Positions 22,151 to 32,801 of a stretch of DNA of 64,000 nt are shown piece after piece. The number at the start of each line of letters is the position of its first letter. Position 1 is the first letter of the stretch. The DNA lies in the NCBI GenBank assembly GCA_024364735.1, contig JAGFNQ010005241.1, forward strand, positions 353,786 through 417,785, given 5' to 3'. The position numbers and the translations under genes were made by a program. This DNA comes from Boesenbergia rotunda (Eukaryota; Streptophyta; Magnoliopsida; Zingiberales; Zingiberaceae). The notes beneath the pieces are model-generated. The model was not told the DNA's origin. It did not search any database and was given only the letters and a program-made list of their open reading frames with translations.

Positions 22151-24150
22151 ATTTATAAAACCTTTTCTTTTTCTCTTCCCCTCAATCTCATGAGCCCTCA
22201 TCAGTAACCACCCGACGCCACAGACCGATCCCCTCTCCTTCGCCCCCACGGGCTGGATCGGATGGTAAGGCGCTTGCTGCTTGAATCGGAGGTCTCAGGG
22301 TCGAGGGTCGCCAGTTGCGCACAGGAATAAAATCCTGACCTGCTGGTATTAAATTCCCTCGACCCCAGGCGCCTCACCACACCAGTGATAATCGTGATTT
22401 ACCTCCTCTGTGTTGGTCCTGGGGCGTGCTGGCGGGGGCGCTGGGGGCGAGCGTTTCGCCTTTTTTGAACCGATCCCCTCTCATTCTTCTTCTTCGATCC
22501 TTCCCCTTTCTTCGCGCAAGTGGAGAACATGCCGCAAGCCTCTCCCAAGCCTTAAACGTGCTTTCTTCTTCGATCCATCGCCGACGCCAAGTCTACTACC
22601 TCCACTCGATTGACGTGGCGATCCACTTTGTCTATCCTTTCCCTCTGATCGTTGCGAACGCTGACCAAACACCAGGTAATGTTGGGAGGTTTGGTGTGAT
22701 CTCTGGCTTGATGTTATGAAGTTGGAATAAGTAGGATCAGCGTGGATGCTTCTATGTTACAAATAGTATTATTAAACTTGGAGGCCTTGTTTGATTTAGT
22801 GCTTGGTTATGAGGTTTGGTGTGATCACTGGTTTTGAGGTGCTTGGTTTTGGTTGGAGTTTTGGTGTTCTATCCTTGTAAGAAGAATTGTTTGGATTGGG
22901 CTTGTTAGCGCGTTTCTTATTTGTGGAGATAGTTGGGTAATGGGACAAATGGTGTATTGGCTTGGAATAAATCGTGGACTTGATTCTACATTGGGGGTGG
23001 GTGTTTAGCTATTTCTTTGAGTGGGTGTGTGTTGCCATGTATCACTTTAGTGTTTTTGGGTTTGGATATTGATTCTTAAGGGAAATCTAATTTTGGGGAA
23101 ATGGTACTAGATTGATTTAGGTATGGTTGGACATACTTTGTGATCTTGTTGTGTTGAGCTACTATTATCCTTGGATTTTCAAGTGTGCATGCTATGTGTA
23201 CCTAGAATTTTGGAACTAAAAGATATGAGGATTAGATTTGTATTGAGGTAGTTCTTCAGGTTCAGTTTGGGATTAACCTAATAACCTAATCCTCAAATTA
23301 GGTTGAGAAGGAAATCCGTATTTGTTTTTAGATTTTTTTTATTTAAATTGATGTTATACTTAGGATTTATCCTAATCATGCTTAATATCTTGTTTAGCTA
23401 ATTTAGTAATGGTATAAATAGCTAAACTTAGTCCTCAATATAGGACTTTAACTTTGGATTTACACGATTGATCGTGGGAGGTTCTCTTCATTTATGGACT
23501 TCTCTATTTAAGGCGGGTACTTTTTGTTTGATTCTTTAACTTCTTTTACCTTTAAATGCATGATTATTCCATTATTTAAGTAGGTTTATTTACCTTAGCT
23601 CTACTTTACTTATTTTTCTACTTAATATTTTTCTTTGCTTAATCTTTGAGTTAAAAATCTAAATTATCAGTTATAGAGTCTTAACTCTAATCTTCTAATC
23701 CAATGAGTACCACTAGTATGCGTGTACTTTAGAAATATCATGTGACTTATCTAGGGTTTGGTTGACATTAGATATACCCTACCTAATAGATTAGTTGTAT
23801 ATTTGTTTGTTATGTTCTGATTTGAGTGCATGTGTTTCTTATTGGTTCCATGATAGTTGTCCTAGTTGTGTTTATGCACTTCGGTATGAACACCATGTTG
23901 CATGTTGGTGATTATCAACTTCCTTGTGGTTAAACTCGTCGTTAGTCATATAGCGGTTTCCCCGCTCAACCACTTAGGGTAGTGGTAGTTGTCAGAGTGC
24001 GAGCGGTTATCCTGTCCTACTACTCTCAACCACTTATGGGTAGTGGTAGTTGTTGGAGTAGTAGCCGGCGGTGACACCCCTTCTATTATTTGTGAGGGTT
24101 AGAAAGAGCAGTTGTGCTTCCCTGTTGGGTACTATTAGTAGGAGCCCTAG
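22150..24150 (+). mobile_element. Diverged, truncated gypsy LTR related to the 3.2-kb solo LTR at 45580
   Basis: The layout follows the middle of the LTR at 45580-48802: a GC-rich leader-like block ('cttcttcgatcc' etc.), a long GT-rich non-coding stretch, a conserved 'tatggacttctctatttaaggcgggtac' counterpart (about 23495-23520, versus 47330-47370), then a block with short GGTAGTGGTAG repeats (23950-24070). A SINE interrupts the left part. The two ends are lost. The right limit is where copia-like sequence takes over. No coding sequence is recognised. Confidence 0.4.
22238..22468 (+). mobile_element. SINE (family A), full-length with perfect target duplication
   Basis: The element is flanked by identical 14-bp copies of ACCGATCCCCTCTC (22224-22237 and 22469-22482). 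It starts with a tRNA-like head ('gctggatcggatgg' as a degenerate box A, 'gggtcgagggtcgcc' around a degenerate box B) and ends with a T run. A second copy (53059-53260, minus) matches most of its length, including 'atggtaaggcgcctg', 'ggaataaaaccctgatctgctg' in two parts, and 'aggcgcctcaccacaccagtg'. The copy-specific target duplications prove retroposition. It is internal to an old LTR, so the insertion is younger than that LTR. Confidence 0.9.
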
Positions 24151-25008
24151 AGCCAATTATGTGATGATTGACTAGGGACTTTTTGTACCATATTCTATCA
24201 TTAATAAAGGCATATTTGGTTATTGTACTTACTTTATACTTGTGCCAAATAACTAAGTATAATAATGTCCTTGGGTAGTAGGTTCTTATCTATATCATAT
24301 CGATTGGTTGAATCGATAATGAGATAATGTAGAGAACACTATACTAAATCATTCCTAGTAAAGCATTAATATTCAAGGACAATATTAATGCATGGAGACT
24401 AGCATGTAGGTCAATTGATGCATTGAGCTCACAAGTCATGGATATGTGATATCAAGTTGACACATGGGTATACATTAGAGAATGTGTACTGAATTGACTC
24501 GCCATGAGAAAGTTTCATAAATTGTCATATGAGTGTCATAAACTTTCTTATATGACTATTAATATGAATAGTCCTTAGACCTGAAGTCACTACGGTTCCC
24601 TACATGAGAAGTTATATACTTTGGTATCGTCAAACGTCACCCGTAACAGGATGGATTATAAAGGCGATCACTAGGTATATAATGAATTATGCGAAGGGAT
24701 GTGAGTGATGTAGATGAGATCTATCCCTCTCATATGACGGGAGTGATATCTGTGGGCCCCTTGATCCAGTAGGACTGCTAAAACGTATGACCATGCTCAA
24801 ATGAGTCAATATGAGATATTGAGCTCATTTATTTGAGTGAGTCTACTTGGGGATCAAGAAATACAAAGATTGATCGAGGATGACACAGTCTATGCCTCAT
24901 TGGTCAATCTAGATATCAAGGATAGAAGGACAAGGTCATACATTGTCATAGTCACGGGGGTTAAGTCGGATCTCGACTTTTCTTATTACTTGGGTAGCAA
25001 TGATGCAT
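24150..25008 (+). mobile_element. Copia-type non-coding remnant, left part
   Basis: Non-coding sequence with 'attaataaaggcatatttgg', 'tgaccatgctcaaatgagtc', 'tgagatattgagctcatttatttgagtgagtctac' (in pieces) and 'ggacattgcc'-type blocks. I know this style from the region after RNase H and the LTR of plant copia elements. It continues at 32802 after the 7.8-kb insertion. The weak ORF at 24837-25031 is incidental. Confidence 0.45.
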
Positions 25009-26496
25009 GTTGGTGCAAGTTGCATCAATGATGTTCCTTTTTAAGTGTTTTAATGTTTGACAATACACTTAAGTCAGTGATACATTGAACAGACAAAGGG
25101 GAGTAAAAGAGAAGTAAACTAAGCTGAAGAAAAGTCCTAGTTGATCTAGGCATCGAAACCCTAAGACCTAGCGAAGGGCTGCTAGGTATCGTAACCCTAA
25201 GACCTAGCGAAGGGCTGCTAGGCACCTAGTGAAGGAATACTAGGCATAAAAGACCTAGCGAAGGGCTGCTAGGCACCTAGTGAAGGAATACTAGGCATAA
25301 AAGACCTAGTGAAGGGCTGCTAGGCACCTAGCGAAGGGCTGCTAGGCATAGAAGACCTAGCGAAGGATTGCTAGGCACCAGGCGAAGGACCGCTTGGTAA
25401 CAAAGACCTAGCGAAGGGCTGCTAGGCACCTGGCGAAGGACTGCTAGGAAATGAAGACTTGGTCCGAGGGACTAAGCAACTTAGCTTAGCGATGACTAAG
25501 GACAGGAGTAGAGACGGGTCAGGGTTTGGGAGTCTCGAGGTCCGGAGGTATCGGAAGCTAAGCAAAAGTCCACCCGAAGGACTGGAGGCAACCGTCTCCT
25601 GAAAGGAGTAGGTGAAGGGCAAGTTCTCGGGGATAGGAACTCGTGCCGGTTCGACCTAGGGTTTCGTGCAAATCCGAAGTCCGAACCAAGTCCTTAAGCT
25701 TAACATTATATGCATATATGCTTTGTGTTTGTGTATCTTGCAGGTAACAAGAACCGGAGACAAAGCAAGCAGAAGAAGCAGCCTTGCAGTGTTAATGCAG
25801 GGCGCCCTCATGCACCAGGGCGCCCTGGTCAACATGGTTTCGTTGCTGCGAGTACGAAGCAGTGGATAAGCGCTGACTGGGTTCAAGATGGGCGCCCGGA
25901 AGATCCGGGGTGCCCTGGTCAAAGCTGTTATCAGCTGCGGCGAGGTAGACGCAGGGATAAAGTTTGACCGAGTCATCCGGGGCGCCCCAGGAGGCCTTTA
26001 TAAGGGGCCTCGACCCCTCTGCTTCTCACACGAATTCCAAGAACCATTCCATGCTTTCTGACCAACTGCAACGTGCTAGAAACGAGGCTCTACGACCGGG
26101 AGGCTCCAGGAGGAGGTGCGCGGCACTTCGGAGGTCCAGATCGGCCGAGCTTCATACTTTTTCTCGTTGGTTTGCTTTTTAATTACTGTACTTAAATTTC
26201 TATATTATTGCTTGTAATTCTGCACTGTAAGTCGGGTTTCTCCGCCTCCGGAAAGTCCGGAAAGGAGACCAATAGTGGACGGGCGTTCCCGTGCATAGGC
26301 CTTGGATGTACTGAACCTGGGGGGTTGGGAACCAAGTAAAAATCCGTCGTGTCACTGTCTTGTTTCTTTTCGTTCTATTTATTTTCCGCTGCGTTACTAA
26401 CACTCTGAGTCTAGAACGAAAGTATTACGAGATTTCCGCGAAGAATTTTCACGGTCGATATTCACCCCCCCCTCTATCGACGGCACTGGTCCTACA
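25009..26496 (+). repeat. 5' LTR of the 7.8-kb gag-only element
   Basis: Starts TGTTGGTGCAAG and ends GGTCCTACA. In order it holds a hairpin-repeat array (25136-25448), GGGCGCCC palindromes (25800-25985), a TATA-like 'ctttataagggg' at about 25994-26005, and a C-rich end ('attcaccccccc'). It has one more hairpin unit than the 3' LTR. Confidence 0.88.
25136..25448. repeat. Hairpin-unit array in the 5' LTR
   Basis: About a dozen units of the type CCTAGCgaagggctGCTAGG, alternating with CCTAGTgaaggaatACTAGG, CCAGGCgaaggaccGCTTGG and CCTGGCgaaggactGCTAGG, joined by short spacers. The arms change together in most units. The same array, one unit shorter, is in the 3' LTR at 31468-31729. Confidence 0.85.
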
Positions 26497-26497
26497 A

Positions 26498-26509
26498 TTG
26501 GTATCAGAG
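26498..26509 (+). other. tRNA-Met primer-binding site
   Basis: TTGGTATCAGAG, one base after the 5' LTR end. It sets the element's orientation as plus. Confidence 0.9.
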
Positions 26510-26615
26510 CCGAGCCGCTCTTCACCGGACTAACCGCCGACGGAGCAACGACGCCAGGACTTGAGGGGGAGCCCAGGGGTGAATCAGGTACATTTTTTTA
26601 ATATCTAATTTTAAA

Positions 26616-27398
26616 TTGCATATTATTTGCTTCACGTGCAGGGAGAGAGGGCACTACAAAAATCAGTGCCCTACTCGTAAGAATCGTTCGTCACCGGCGG
26701 CAAAGGAGGTACCAGCGCCAGGAAACCGGAGGGACAAAAGTCACGTACAATGCTTCAAATGCAAGAAATACGGACATTACAAAAATAAGTGTCCGGCGAA
26801 GATACGTAAGATTTACGCTCCAAAAGTTTTACAATTTCCTGCATTGTCTTTAGAGAATTCAGTTAATTTTTCTGATAAATTAAATTTACTGGATAGTAGA
26901 TTAAATATTTTACATGAAAGATTAGAAAATACGGATATGATTAAAATATCCAAAATTAACTATTTAATTATTAATATAAATTCAATAATTGCTAAAATTA
27001 ATTCTGATAATTTATCTGATAAAATTAATCCTGATAATTTATCTGATAAAATTAATTCTGATAATCTTAATTCAGACAAAATTAATCCTAAGGATAATTC
27101 GGAATTCAAATTTGAATATCTTAAGGATAATTCAGAAAATAATTCTGCAAATCTCAAGATTAATTCAGAAATTAATTCTGAAAATCTTAAAGATAATCTA
27201 GAAATTAATGTAGAAAATATATCTGAGGATAATTTTCTCCTAGATAATAATTTAATTATAAATAATATTGAAGATTATTACAAAACCTTAATTAGTGGCC
27301 CAATTTACTCCACCTACTGTAAGGATATTGAAAGACGTAATCCTAAGGAGGATATGGAACTGTCTAAGATAAAGGCCATAATCAATAAAAATTACTAA
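26616..27398 (+). CDS. Gag-like protein with two CCHC zinc knuckles and an Asn/Asp/Ser-rich tail
   Basis: The frame is open from about 26616 to a TAA at 27396-27398 (260 residues), but its first codon is TTG, so the real start is unknown and may lie in an upstream exon or frame. Two nucleic-acid-binding knuckles open the protein: CFTCRERGHYKNQC at about residues 5-18 and CFKCKKYGHYKNKC at about residues 47-60. After a short basic linker comes a long, low-complexity tail rich in Asn, Asp, Ser, Ile and Lys, with tandem 'INSDNLSDK' units (about residues 125-160). A capsid/UBN2 region is absent. It probably binds element RNA for packaging by a partner element, which is inference. Base composition is very AT-rich. 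Confidence 0.6.
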   Translation: MHIICFTCRERGHYKNQCPTRKNRSSPAAKEVPAPGNRRDKSHVQCFKCKKYGHYKNKCPAKIRKIYAPKVLQFPALSLENSVNFSDKLNLLDSRLNILHERLENTDMIKISKINYLIININSIIAKINSDNLSDKINPDNLSDKINSDNLNSDKINPKDNSEFKFEYLKDNSENNSANLKINSEINSENLKDNLEINVENISEDNFLLDNNLIINNIEDYYKTLISGPIYSTYCKDIERRNPKEDMELSKIKAIINKNY

Positions 27399-27479
27399 AA
27401 TTCAAATAAATCAAAATTATTAGAAAAACTTGAAAAGAAAGATAAAGATGAAGAAGAAATTTTCGAAATAATGAAAATG

Positions 27480-28130
27480 ATGAATTTAAACCCATAATTA
27501 TTAATTAATCATGATAATCTTAAATTCAACTTAAATATTAATTAAATCCAAATTAAATTAAAATTAAATCTTAATTGAATATTAATTAAATTCAAATTAA
27601 ATCCTAATTAATTTCAAATTAATTTCAAATTAAATCTTAATTAAATATTAATTAAATTCAAATTAAATCTTAATTAAATACTAATTAAATCCAAATTAAA
27701 TTCGAATTAAATCTTAATTAAATTCAAATTAATTCAAATTAATTTCAAATTAAATCTAAATTAAATTAAAATTAAATCTTAATTAAATTCAAATTGAATA
27801 TTAATTAAATTCAAATTAAATCCTAATTAAATTCAAATTAAATTAAATCTTAATTAAATTCAAATTAAATTCAAATTAAATCCTAATTCAAATTAAATGA
27901 AATTAAATTAAATTCAAATTAAATTAAATCCTAATTAAATCAATTTGATTCAAATAAAGCTAATCAATTCAATCTACTTCAAATAAATTCAACTTTAATT
28001 GATTCAAATCAATTCAATCTTAGTTAATTAATTTTCAAGTTAATTCAAACTTCAATTAACTCAATTTCAAATCTTAAAATAACTTAAACTCAAACTAAAA
28101 TAAAATTTTACTCAAACTGTAACAATTAAA
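27480..28130. repeat. AT-rich degenerate short tandem repeat
   Basis: Around 650 bases built from permutations of AATTAAATTCAAATTAAATCTT. The unit is about 11-22 bp and drifts. It follows the Asn-rich coding repeats, which use the same words (AATTAATTCTGATAAT), so both may have arisen by slippage of one precursor. No ORF, promoter or terminator was seen. Confidence 0.75.
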
Positions 28131-28840
28131 ATTAATAACATCAAATATGTCAAAGTGGGTTGGCATATTCGCGGGTTCACACGACATGTATCAAATCGGG
28201 AATTTGATACATTTTTAGAAACTTAAATAAAATGGTTTGAATTGTTTGACTCATGCATAATTGTCATGTCATGCATTTGTTACTTACTTTTAATATCTGA
28301 CATATCATTCATATTTAAATTTTATGCATATATTAGAACGGCTATAGGAAAAAGAATAATTGAAACTTGATCAACCTAGTATTGGGTGGAGATGAGATGA
28401 TAGTACGTTAGGGAAGCCAATTCTAATAAGGTCAAGTATACTTGGTCTCTTTAGACTGGTGAAACTAGCCGAAGCTACCGATCCAAGATCCAAACTAGTT
28501 AGACCAGAATTTATCAATAAGTAATTTTGAAAATGAAATTTCATTAAAAGGCTTTGTCAAGGAAAGGGTTAATGATCCAATAAGGCTACGGCCAAAGAAG
28601 GCCTAGTGCCTCGCCAAGACCTGGAAGCCAATTTTTGAAATTCAAATTCAAGTTACTTCTTGTCAAATTCAAATCTAACACAAGCTTCAATTAAATCTTA
28701 GAATTAAAAATAAATTAAAGAAAAATGATTCAAGCATCTCACAATACACTTATAAGGCAATCATGCTTGTTGTATTGATACATCTAAAATGGGTGAGATG
28801 TTAAGGACTAATAAATTAAAAAATGATTTTCAAAATTATT
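28131..28840 (+). other. Internal non-coding region of the 7.8-kb element
   Basis: Mixed-composition sequence with a few GC-containing blocks ('gaaactagccgaagctaccgatcc' type at 28465-28490). No coding frame above background and no recognisable motif. It joins the AT-rich repeat to the 840-bp duplication. Confidence 0.4.
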
Positions 28841-30519
28841 TTTCAAAATCATTAGAATATTTTTCTAAAAATATATTTTCAAAATAGTGTCTCAACATAA
28901 TAATGTTTTTATGGAATTCATGCTTGTCTGATTGAATATACATACTATACGTTTTTCAAAAATTATATCCTTTCAAAAATTGTCTGACTCACTCATTTAG
29001 ACACAAGCCTCTTAGGACAACACTAAAGTTCCTTAAGGCACTTAGATAGAGTCAAACGGTGTTGGATGCAGGGGGAGTGTTTTGTTCTTTTTATTAAAAA
29101 AATATTTTTCAAATTTGCATTACATATATTTTCAAAATTATCTTCTTTCCAAATTGTGGCATCAAAATTTATCTACTTAAAAATTATCGGTTGTTTGATT
29201 TTGCTAAACTCTAAAGACACAGAGGAAAGTCCACTTCATAATCTACAAGGACTCCTAGGATGTGTCAACTTTAGGGGGAGTGTAAATCAAACTTCTGAAA
29301 CAATTTTGTTTAATTAATTGTTTTGAAATTATTAAATAATTTTCTTAATTTGAATCAACCCTTAAGACTTAGAGGAAGAGTACTTGTGGTCAACAAGCTT
29401 CCCAGGACTAGGTCAAGTTTAGGGGGAGATCAAATTAAAAGAATTATTGAATATTTTAAAAGTTTTCATGAGCGGTATTTTCAAATCCTGTTGAAAACAT
29501 AAGTATTCTTTCAAAATAGTATCAATTTTCAAAAATTACTATTATTTTCAAAAATTCATCTGGTTTTTTTTATCAATTTGAAATAATATCTTGAGTTTGG
29601 AAAATCTTCCAGGACACTTAGGAAAATGTCCTTGTAGTCAACAAGGTTTCCTATGATTGTGTCAGACTGAAAGATAAACCTTTCAAAATCATTAGAATAT
29701 TTTTCTAAAAATATATTTTCAAAATAGTGTCTCAACATAATAATGTTTTTATGGAATTCATGCTTGTCTGATTGAATATACATACTATACGTTTTTCAAA
29801 AATTATATCCTTTCAAAAATTGTCTGACTCACTCATTTAGACACAAGCCTCTTAGGACAATACTAAAGTTCCTTAAGGCACTTAGATAGAGTCAAACGGT
29901 GTTGGATGCAGGGGGAGTGTTTTGTTCTTTTTATTAAAAAAATATTTTTCAAATTTGCATTACATATATTTTCAAAATTATCTTCTTTCCAAATTGTGGC
30001 ATCAAAATTTATCTACTTAAAAATTATCGGTTGTTTGATTTTGCTAAACTCTAAAGACACAGAGGAAAGTCCACTTCATAATCTACAAGGACTCCTAGGA
30101 TGTGTCAACTTTAGGGGGAGTGTAAATCAAACTTCTGAAACAATTTTGTTTAATTAATTGTTTTGAAATTATTAAATAATTTTCTTAATTTGAATCAACC
30201 CTTAAGACTTAGAGGAAGAGTACTTGTGGTCAACAAGCTTCCTAGGACTAGGTCAAGTTTAGGGGGAGATCAAATTAAAAGAATTATTGAATATTTTAAA
30301 AGTTTTCATGAGCGGTATTTTCAAATCCTGTTGAAAACATAAGTATTCTTTCAAAATAGTATCAATTTTCAAAAATTACTATTATTTTCAAAAATTCATC
30401 TGGTTTTTTTTATCAATTTGAAATAATATCTTGAGTTTGGAAAATCTTCCAGGACACTTAGGAAAATGTCCTTATAGTCAACAAGGTTTCCTATGATTGT
30501 GTCAGACTGAAAGATAAAC
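28841..30519 (+). repeat. Two near-identical 840-bp tandem copies
   Basis: Copy 1 spans about 28841-29680 and copy 2 about 29681-30519, period 840. I found only a handful of differences (for example gacaacact/gacaatact and cttcccagg/cttcctagg). A shorter, diverged third segment with 'aggacacttaggaaaatgtcc' follows at 30630-30700. Each copy contains the same 83-codon chance ORF (29066-29317 and 29906-30157), which has no recognisable product. Confidence 0.93.
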
Positions 30520-31339
30520 CAAATCAAGTATCATCACTTTAAAATCTTTACATTTTTCAAAATTAACTTACATACTATTATTCTGTGACTTATGGAATTT
30601 TTTTTAATATTTACTTGGGTTGGAAAATTTTCAGGACACTTAGGAAAATGTCCTTGTAGTCAACAAGGTTTTCCCAGGATGGTGTCAGACTGGAAAATAA
30701 ACTAAGTGAAATCAAACATTATGTTTTCAAAAGTACTTATGTCTTTCAAAGCCAAATATTCTTTCAAAAGTACTTAATTATAAAAAAAAATTATATTCAA
30801 AGTAATTTTAAAAATAATATTAAAAAAAATACCTATTTTTTCAAAAACTCAATACATTTTTCAAAGGCACTTATATTTTTCAAAAATTACTTATTATTTT
30901 TTTTGATCATTCTTCAAAAATATGTAATTTTCAAAACTGCTCAATCTATTCTCTCAAATGTACTTGCATGCTTCAAAAATCATCCTTCAAAATATTTGTA
31001 CTTTTAAAAATCCGGCATTTTCTCAAAAATATTGTCTAAGTTTTCTCAGTTCAAAATACTTAAGCAGTAATTTTATGCTATGCTTTCAAAATTCTATACT
31101 AAGTATTTTCAAAAATACTCTGATTGTTGGCGCAAGTATTTCTGTTTATTTTGATGTATGACAAAGGGGGAGAGGTGTGCTTAAGTTAGAAAAATTTTAG
31201 AAAAATTTTCTCCCAAAGATCAAAAATATAGTTTCAAAACTTATATCAATTTTTTCTTGTCTTTTATCCTAAAGATAGTGAGTTAGCCCCTTAAACCAAT
31301 CTAACTTAAGTTATTGTCAAACATCAAAAAGGAGGAGAT
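30520..31339 (+). other. 3' internal non-coding region with polypurine tract
   Basis: AT-rich, with repeated 'tttcaaaa' words. It ends in AAAAAGGAGGAGAT directly before the 3' LTR at 31340, the polypurine tract for plus-strand priming. No coding sequence was seen. Confidence 0.6.
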
Positions 31340-32801
31340 TGTTCGTGCAAGTTGCATCAATGATGTTCCTCTTTAAGTGTTTTAATGTTTGACAATACAC
31401 TTAAGTCAGTGATACATTGAACAGACAAAGGAAAGTAAAAGAGAAGTAAACTAAGCTGAAGAAAAGTCCTAGTTGATCTAGGCATCGAAACCCTAAGACC
31501 TAGCGAAGGGCTGCTAGGTATCGTAACCCTAAGACCTAGCGAAGGGCTGCAAGGCACCTAGTGAAGGAATACTAGGGATAAAAGACCTAGCGAAGGGCTG
31601 CTAGGCACCTAGCGAAGGGCTGCTAGGCATAGAAGACCTAGCGAAGGATTGCTAGGCACCAGGCGAAGGACCGCTTGGTAACAAAGACCTAGCGAAGGGC
31701 TGCTAGGCACCTGGCGAAGGACTGCTAGGAAATGAAGACTTGGTCCGAGGGACTAAGCAACTTAGCCGAGCGATGACTAAGGACAGGAGTAGAGACAGGT
31801 CAGGGTTTGGGCGTCTCGAGGTCCAGAGGTATCGGAAGCTAAGCAAAAGTCCACCCGAAGGACTGGGTGGCAACCGTCTCCTGAAAGGAGTAGGTGAAGG
31901 GCGAGTTCTCGGGGATAGGAACTCGTGCCGGTTCGACCTAGGGTTTCGTGCAAATTCGAAGTCCGAACCAAGTCCTTAAGCTTAACATTATATGCATATA
32001 TGCTTTATGTTTGTGTATCTTGCAGGTAACAAGAACCGGAGACAAAGCAAGCAGAAGAAGCAGCCTTGTAGTGTTAATGCAGGGCGCCCTCATGCACCAG
32101 GGCGCCCTGGTCAACATGGTTTCATTGCTGCGAGTACGAAGCAGTGGATAAGCGCTGACTGGGTTCAAGATGGGCGCCCGGAAGATCCGGGGTGCCCTGG
32201 TCAAAGCTGTTATCAGCTGCGGCGAGGTAGACGCAGGGATAAAGTTTGACCGAGTCATCCGGGGCGCCCCCAGCGTCCAGGGCGCCCCCAGGAGGCCTTT
32301 ATAAGGGGCCTCGACCCCTCTGCTTCTCACACGAATTTCAAGAACCATTCCAAGCTTTCTGACCAACTGCAACGTGCTAGAAACGAGGCTCTACGACCGG
32401 GAGGCTCCAGGAGGAGGTGTGCGGCACTTCGGAGGTCCAGATCGGCCGAGCTTCATACTTTTTCTCGTTGGTTTGCTTTTTAATTACTGTACTTAAATTT
32501 CTATATTATTGCTTGTAATTCTGCACTGTAAGTCGGGTTTCTCCGCCTCCGGAAAGTCCGGAAAGGAGACCAATAGTGGATGGGCGTTCCCATGCATAGG
32601 CCTTGGATGTACTGACCCTGGGGGGTTGGGAACCAAGTAAAAATCCGCCGTGTCACTGTATTGTTTCTTTTCATTCTATTTATTTTCCGCTGCGTGACTA
32701 ACAGTACTCTGAGTCTAGAACGAAAGTATTACGAGATTTCCGCAAAGAATTTTCATGGTCGATATTCACCCCCCCCCTCTATCGACGGCACCGGTCCTAC
32801 A
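31340..32801 (+). repeat. 3' LTR of the 7.8-kb gag-only element
   Basis: Starts TGTTCGTGCAAG and ends GGTCCTACA. It matches 25009-26496 with about 2% substitutions, mostly C/T and G/A changes. The hairpin array is at 31468-31729 and GGGCGCCC palindromes are at 32085-32295. An extra 'ccagcgtccagggcgcccc' is present near 32270. Confidence 0.88.

Larger units (their letters stand above)
25009..32801 (+). mobile_element. Young non-autonomous gag-only copia element (7.8 kb)
   Basis: Two LTRs (25009-26496 and 31340-32801) differ by about 2% by eye plus two small repeat-unit differences. A tRNA-Met primer site follows the first LTR and the purine tract AAAAAGGAGGAGAT precedes the second. The internal region has one zinc-knuckle ORF, a long AT-rich satellite-like stretch and an 840-bp tandem duplication. 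There is no protease, integrase, reverse transcriptase or RNase H. Both flanks carry TGGGTAG(C/T)AATGATGCAT, a duplication much longer than the usual 5 bp. Confidence 0.88.

Noticed and set aside
22238..22468. tRNA gene or tRNA pseudogene
   Set aside because: Only degenerate A and B boxes are present, and the flanking target duplication and T-rich end show it is a SINE.
25656..25976. Minus and plus ORFs of 66-106 residues in the 25-kb and 32-kb LTRs
   Set aside because: They occur in the same place in both LTRs because the LTRs are copies; none has a domain or a plausible context.
29066..30157. Two identical 83-residue ORFs as a duplicated gene
   Set aside because: They are carried by the 840-bp non-coding tandem duplication in a retroelement; no domain and no conserved context.
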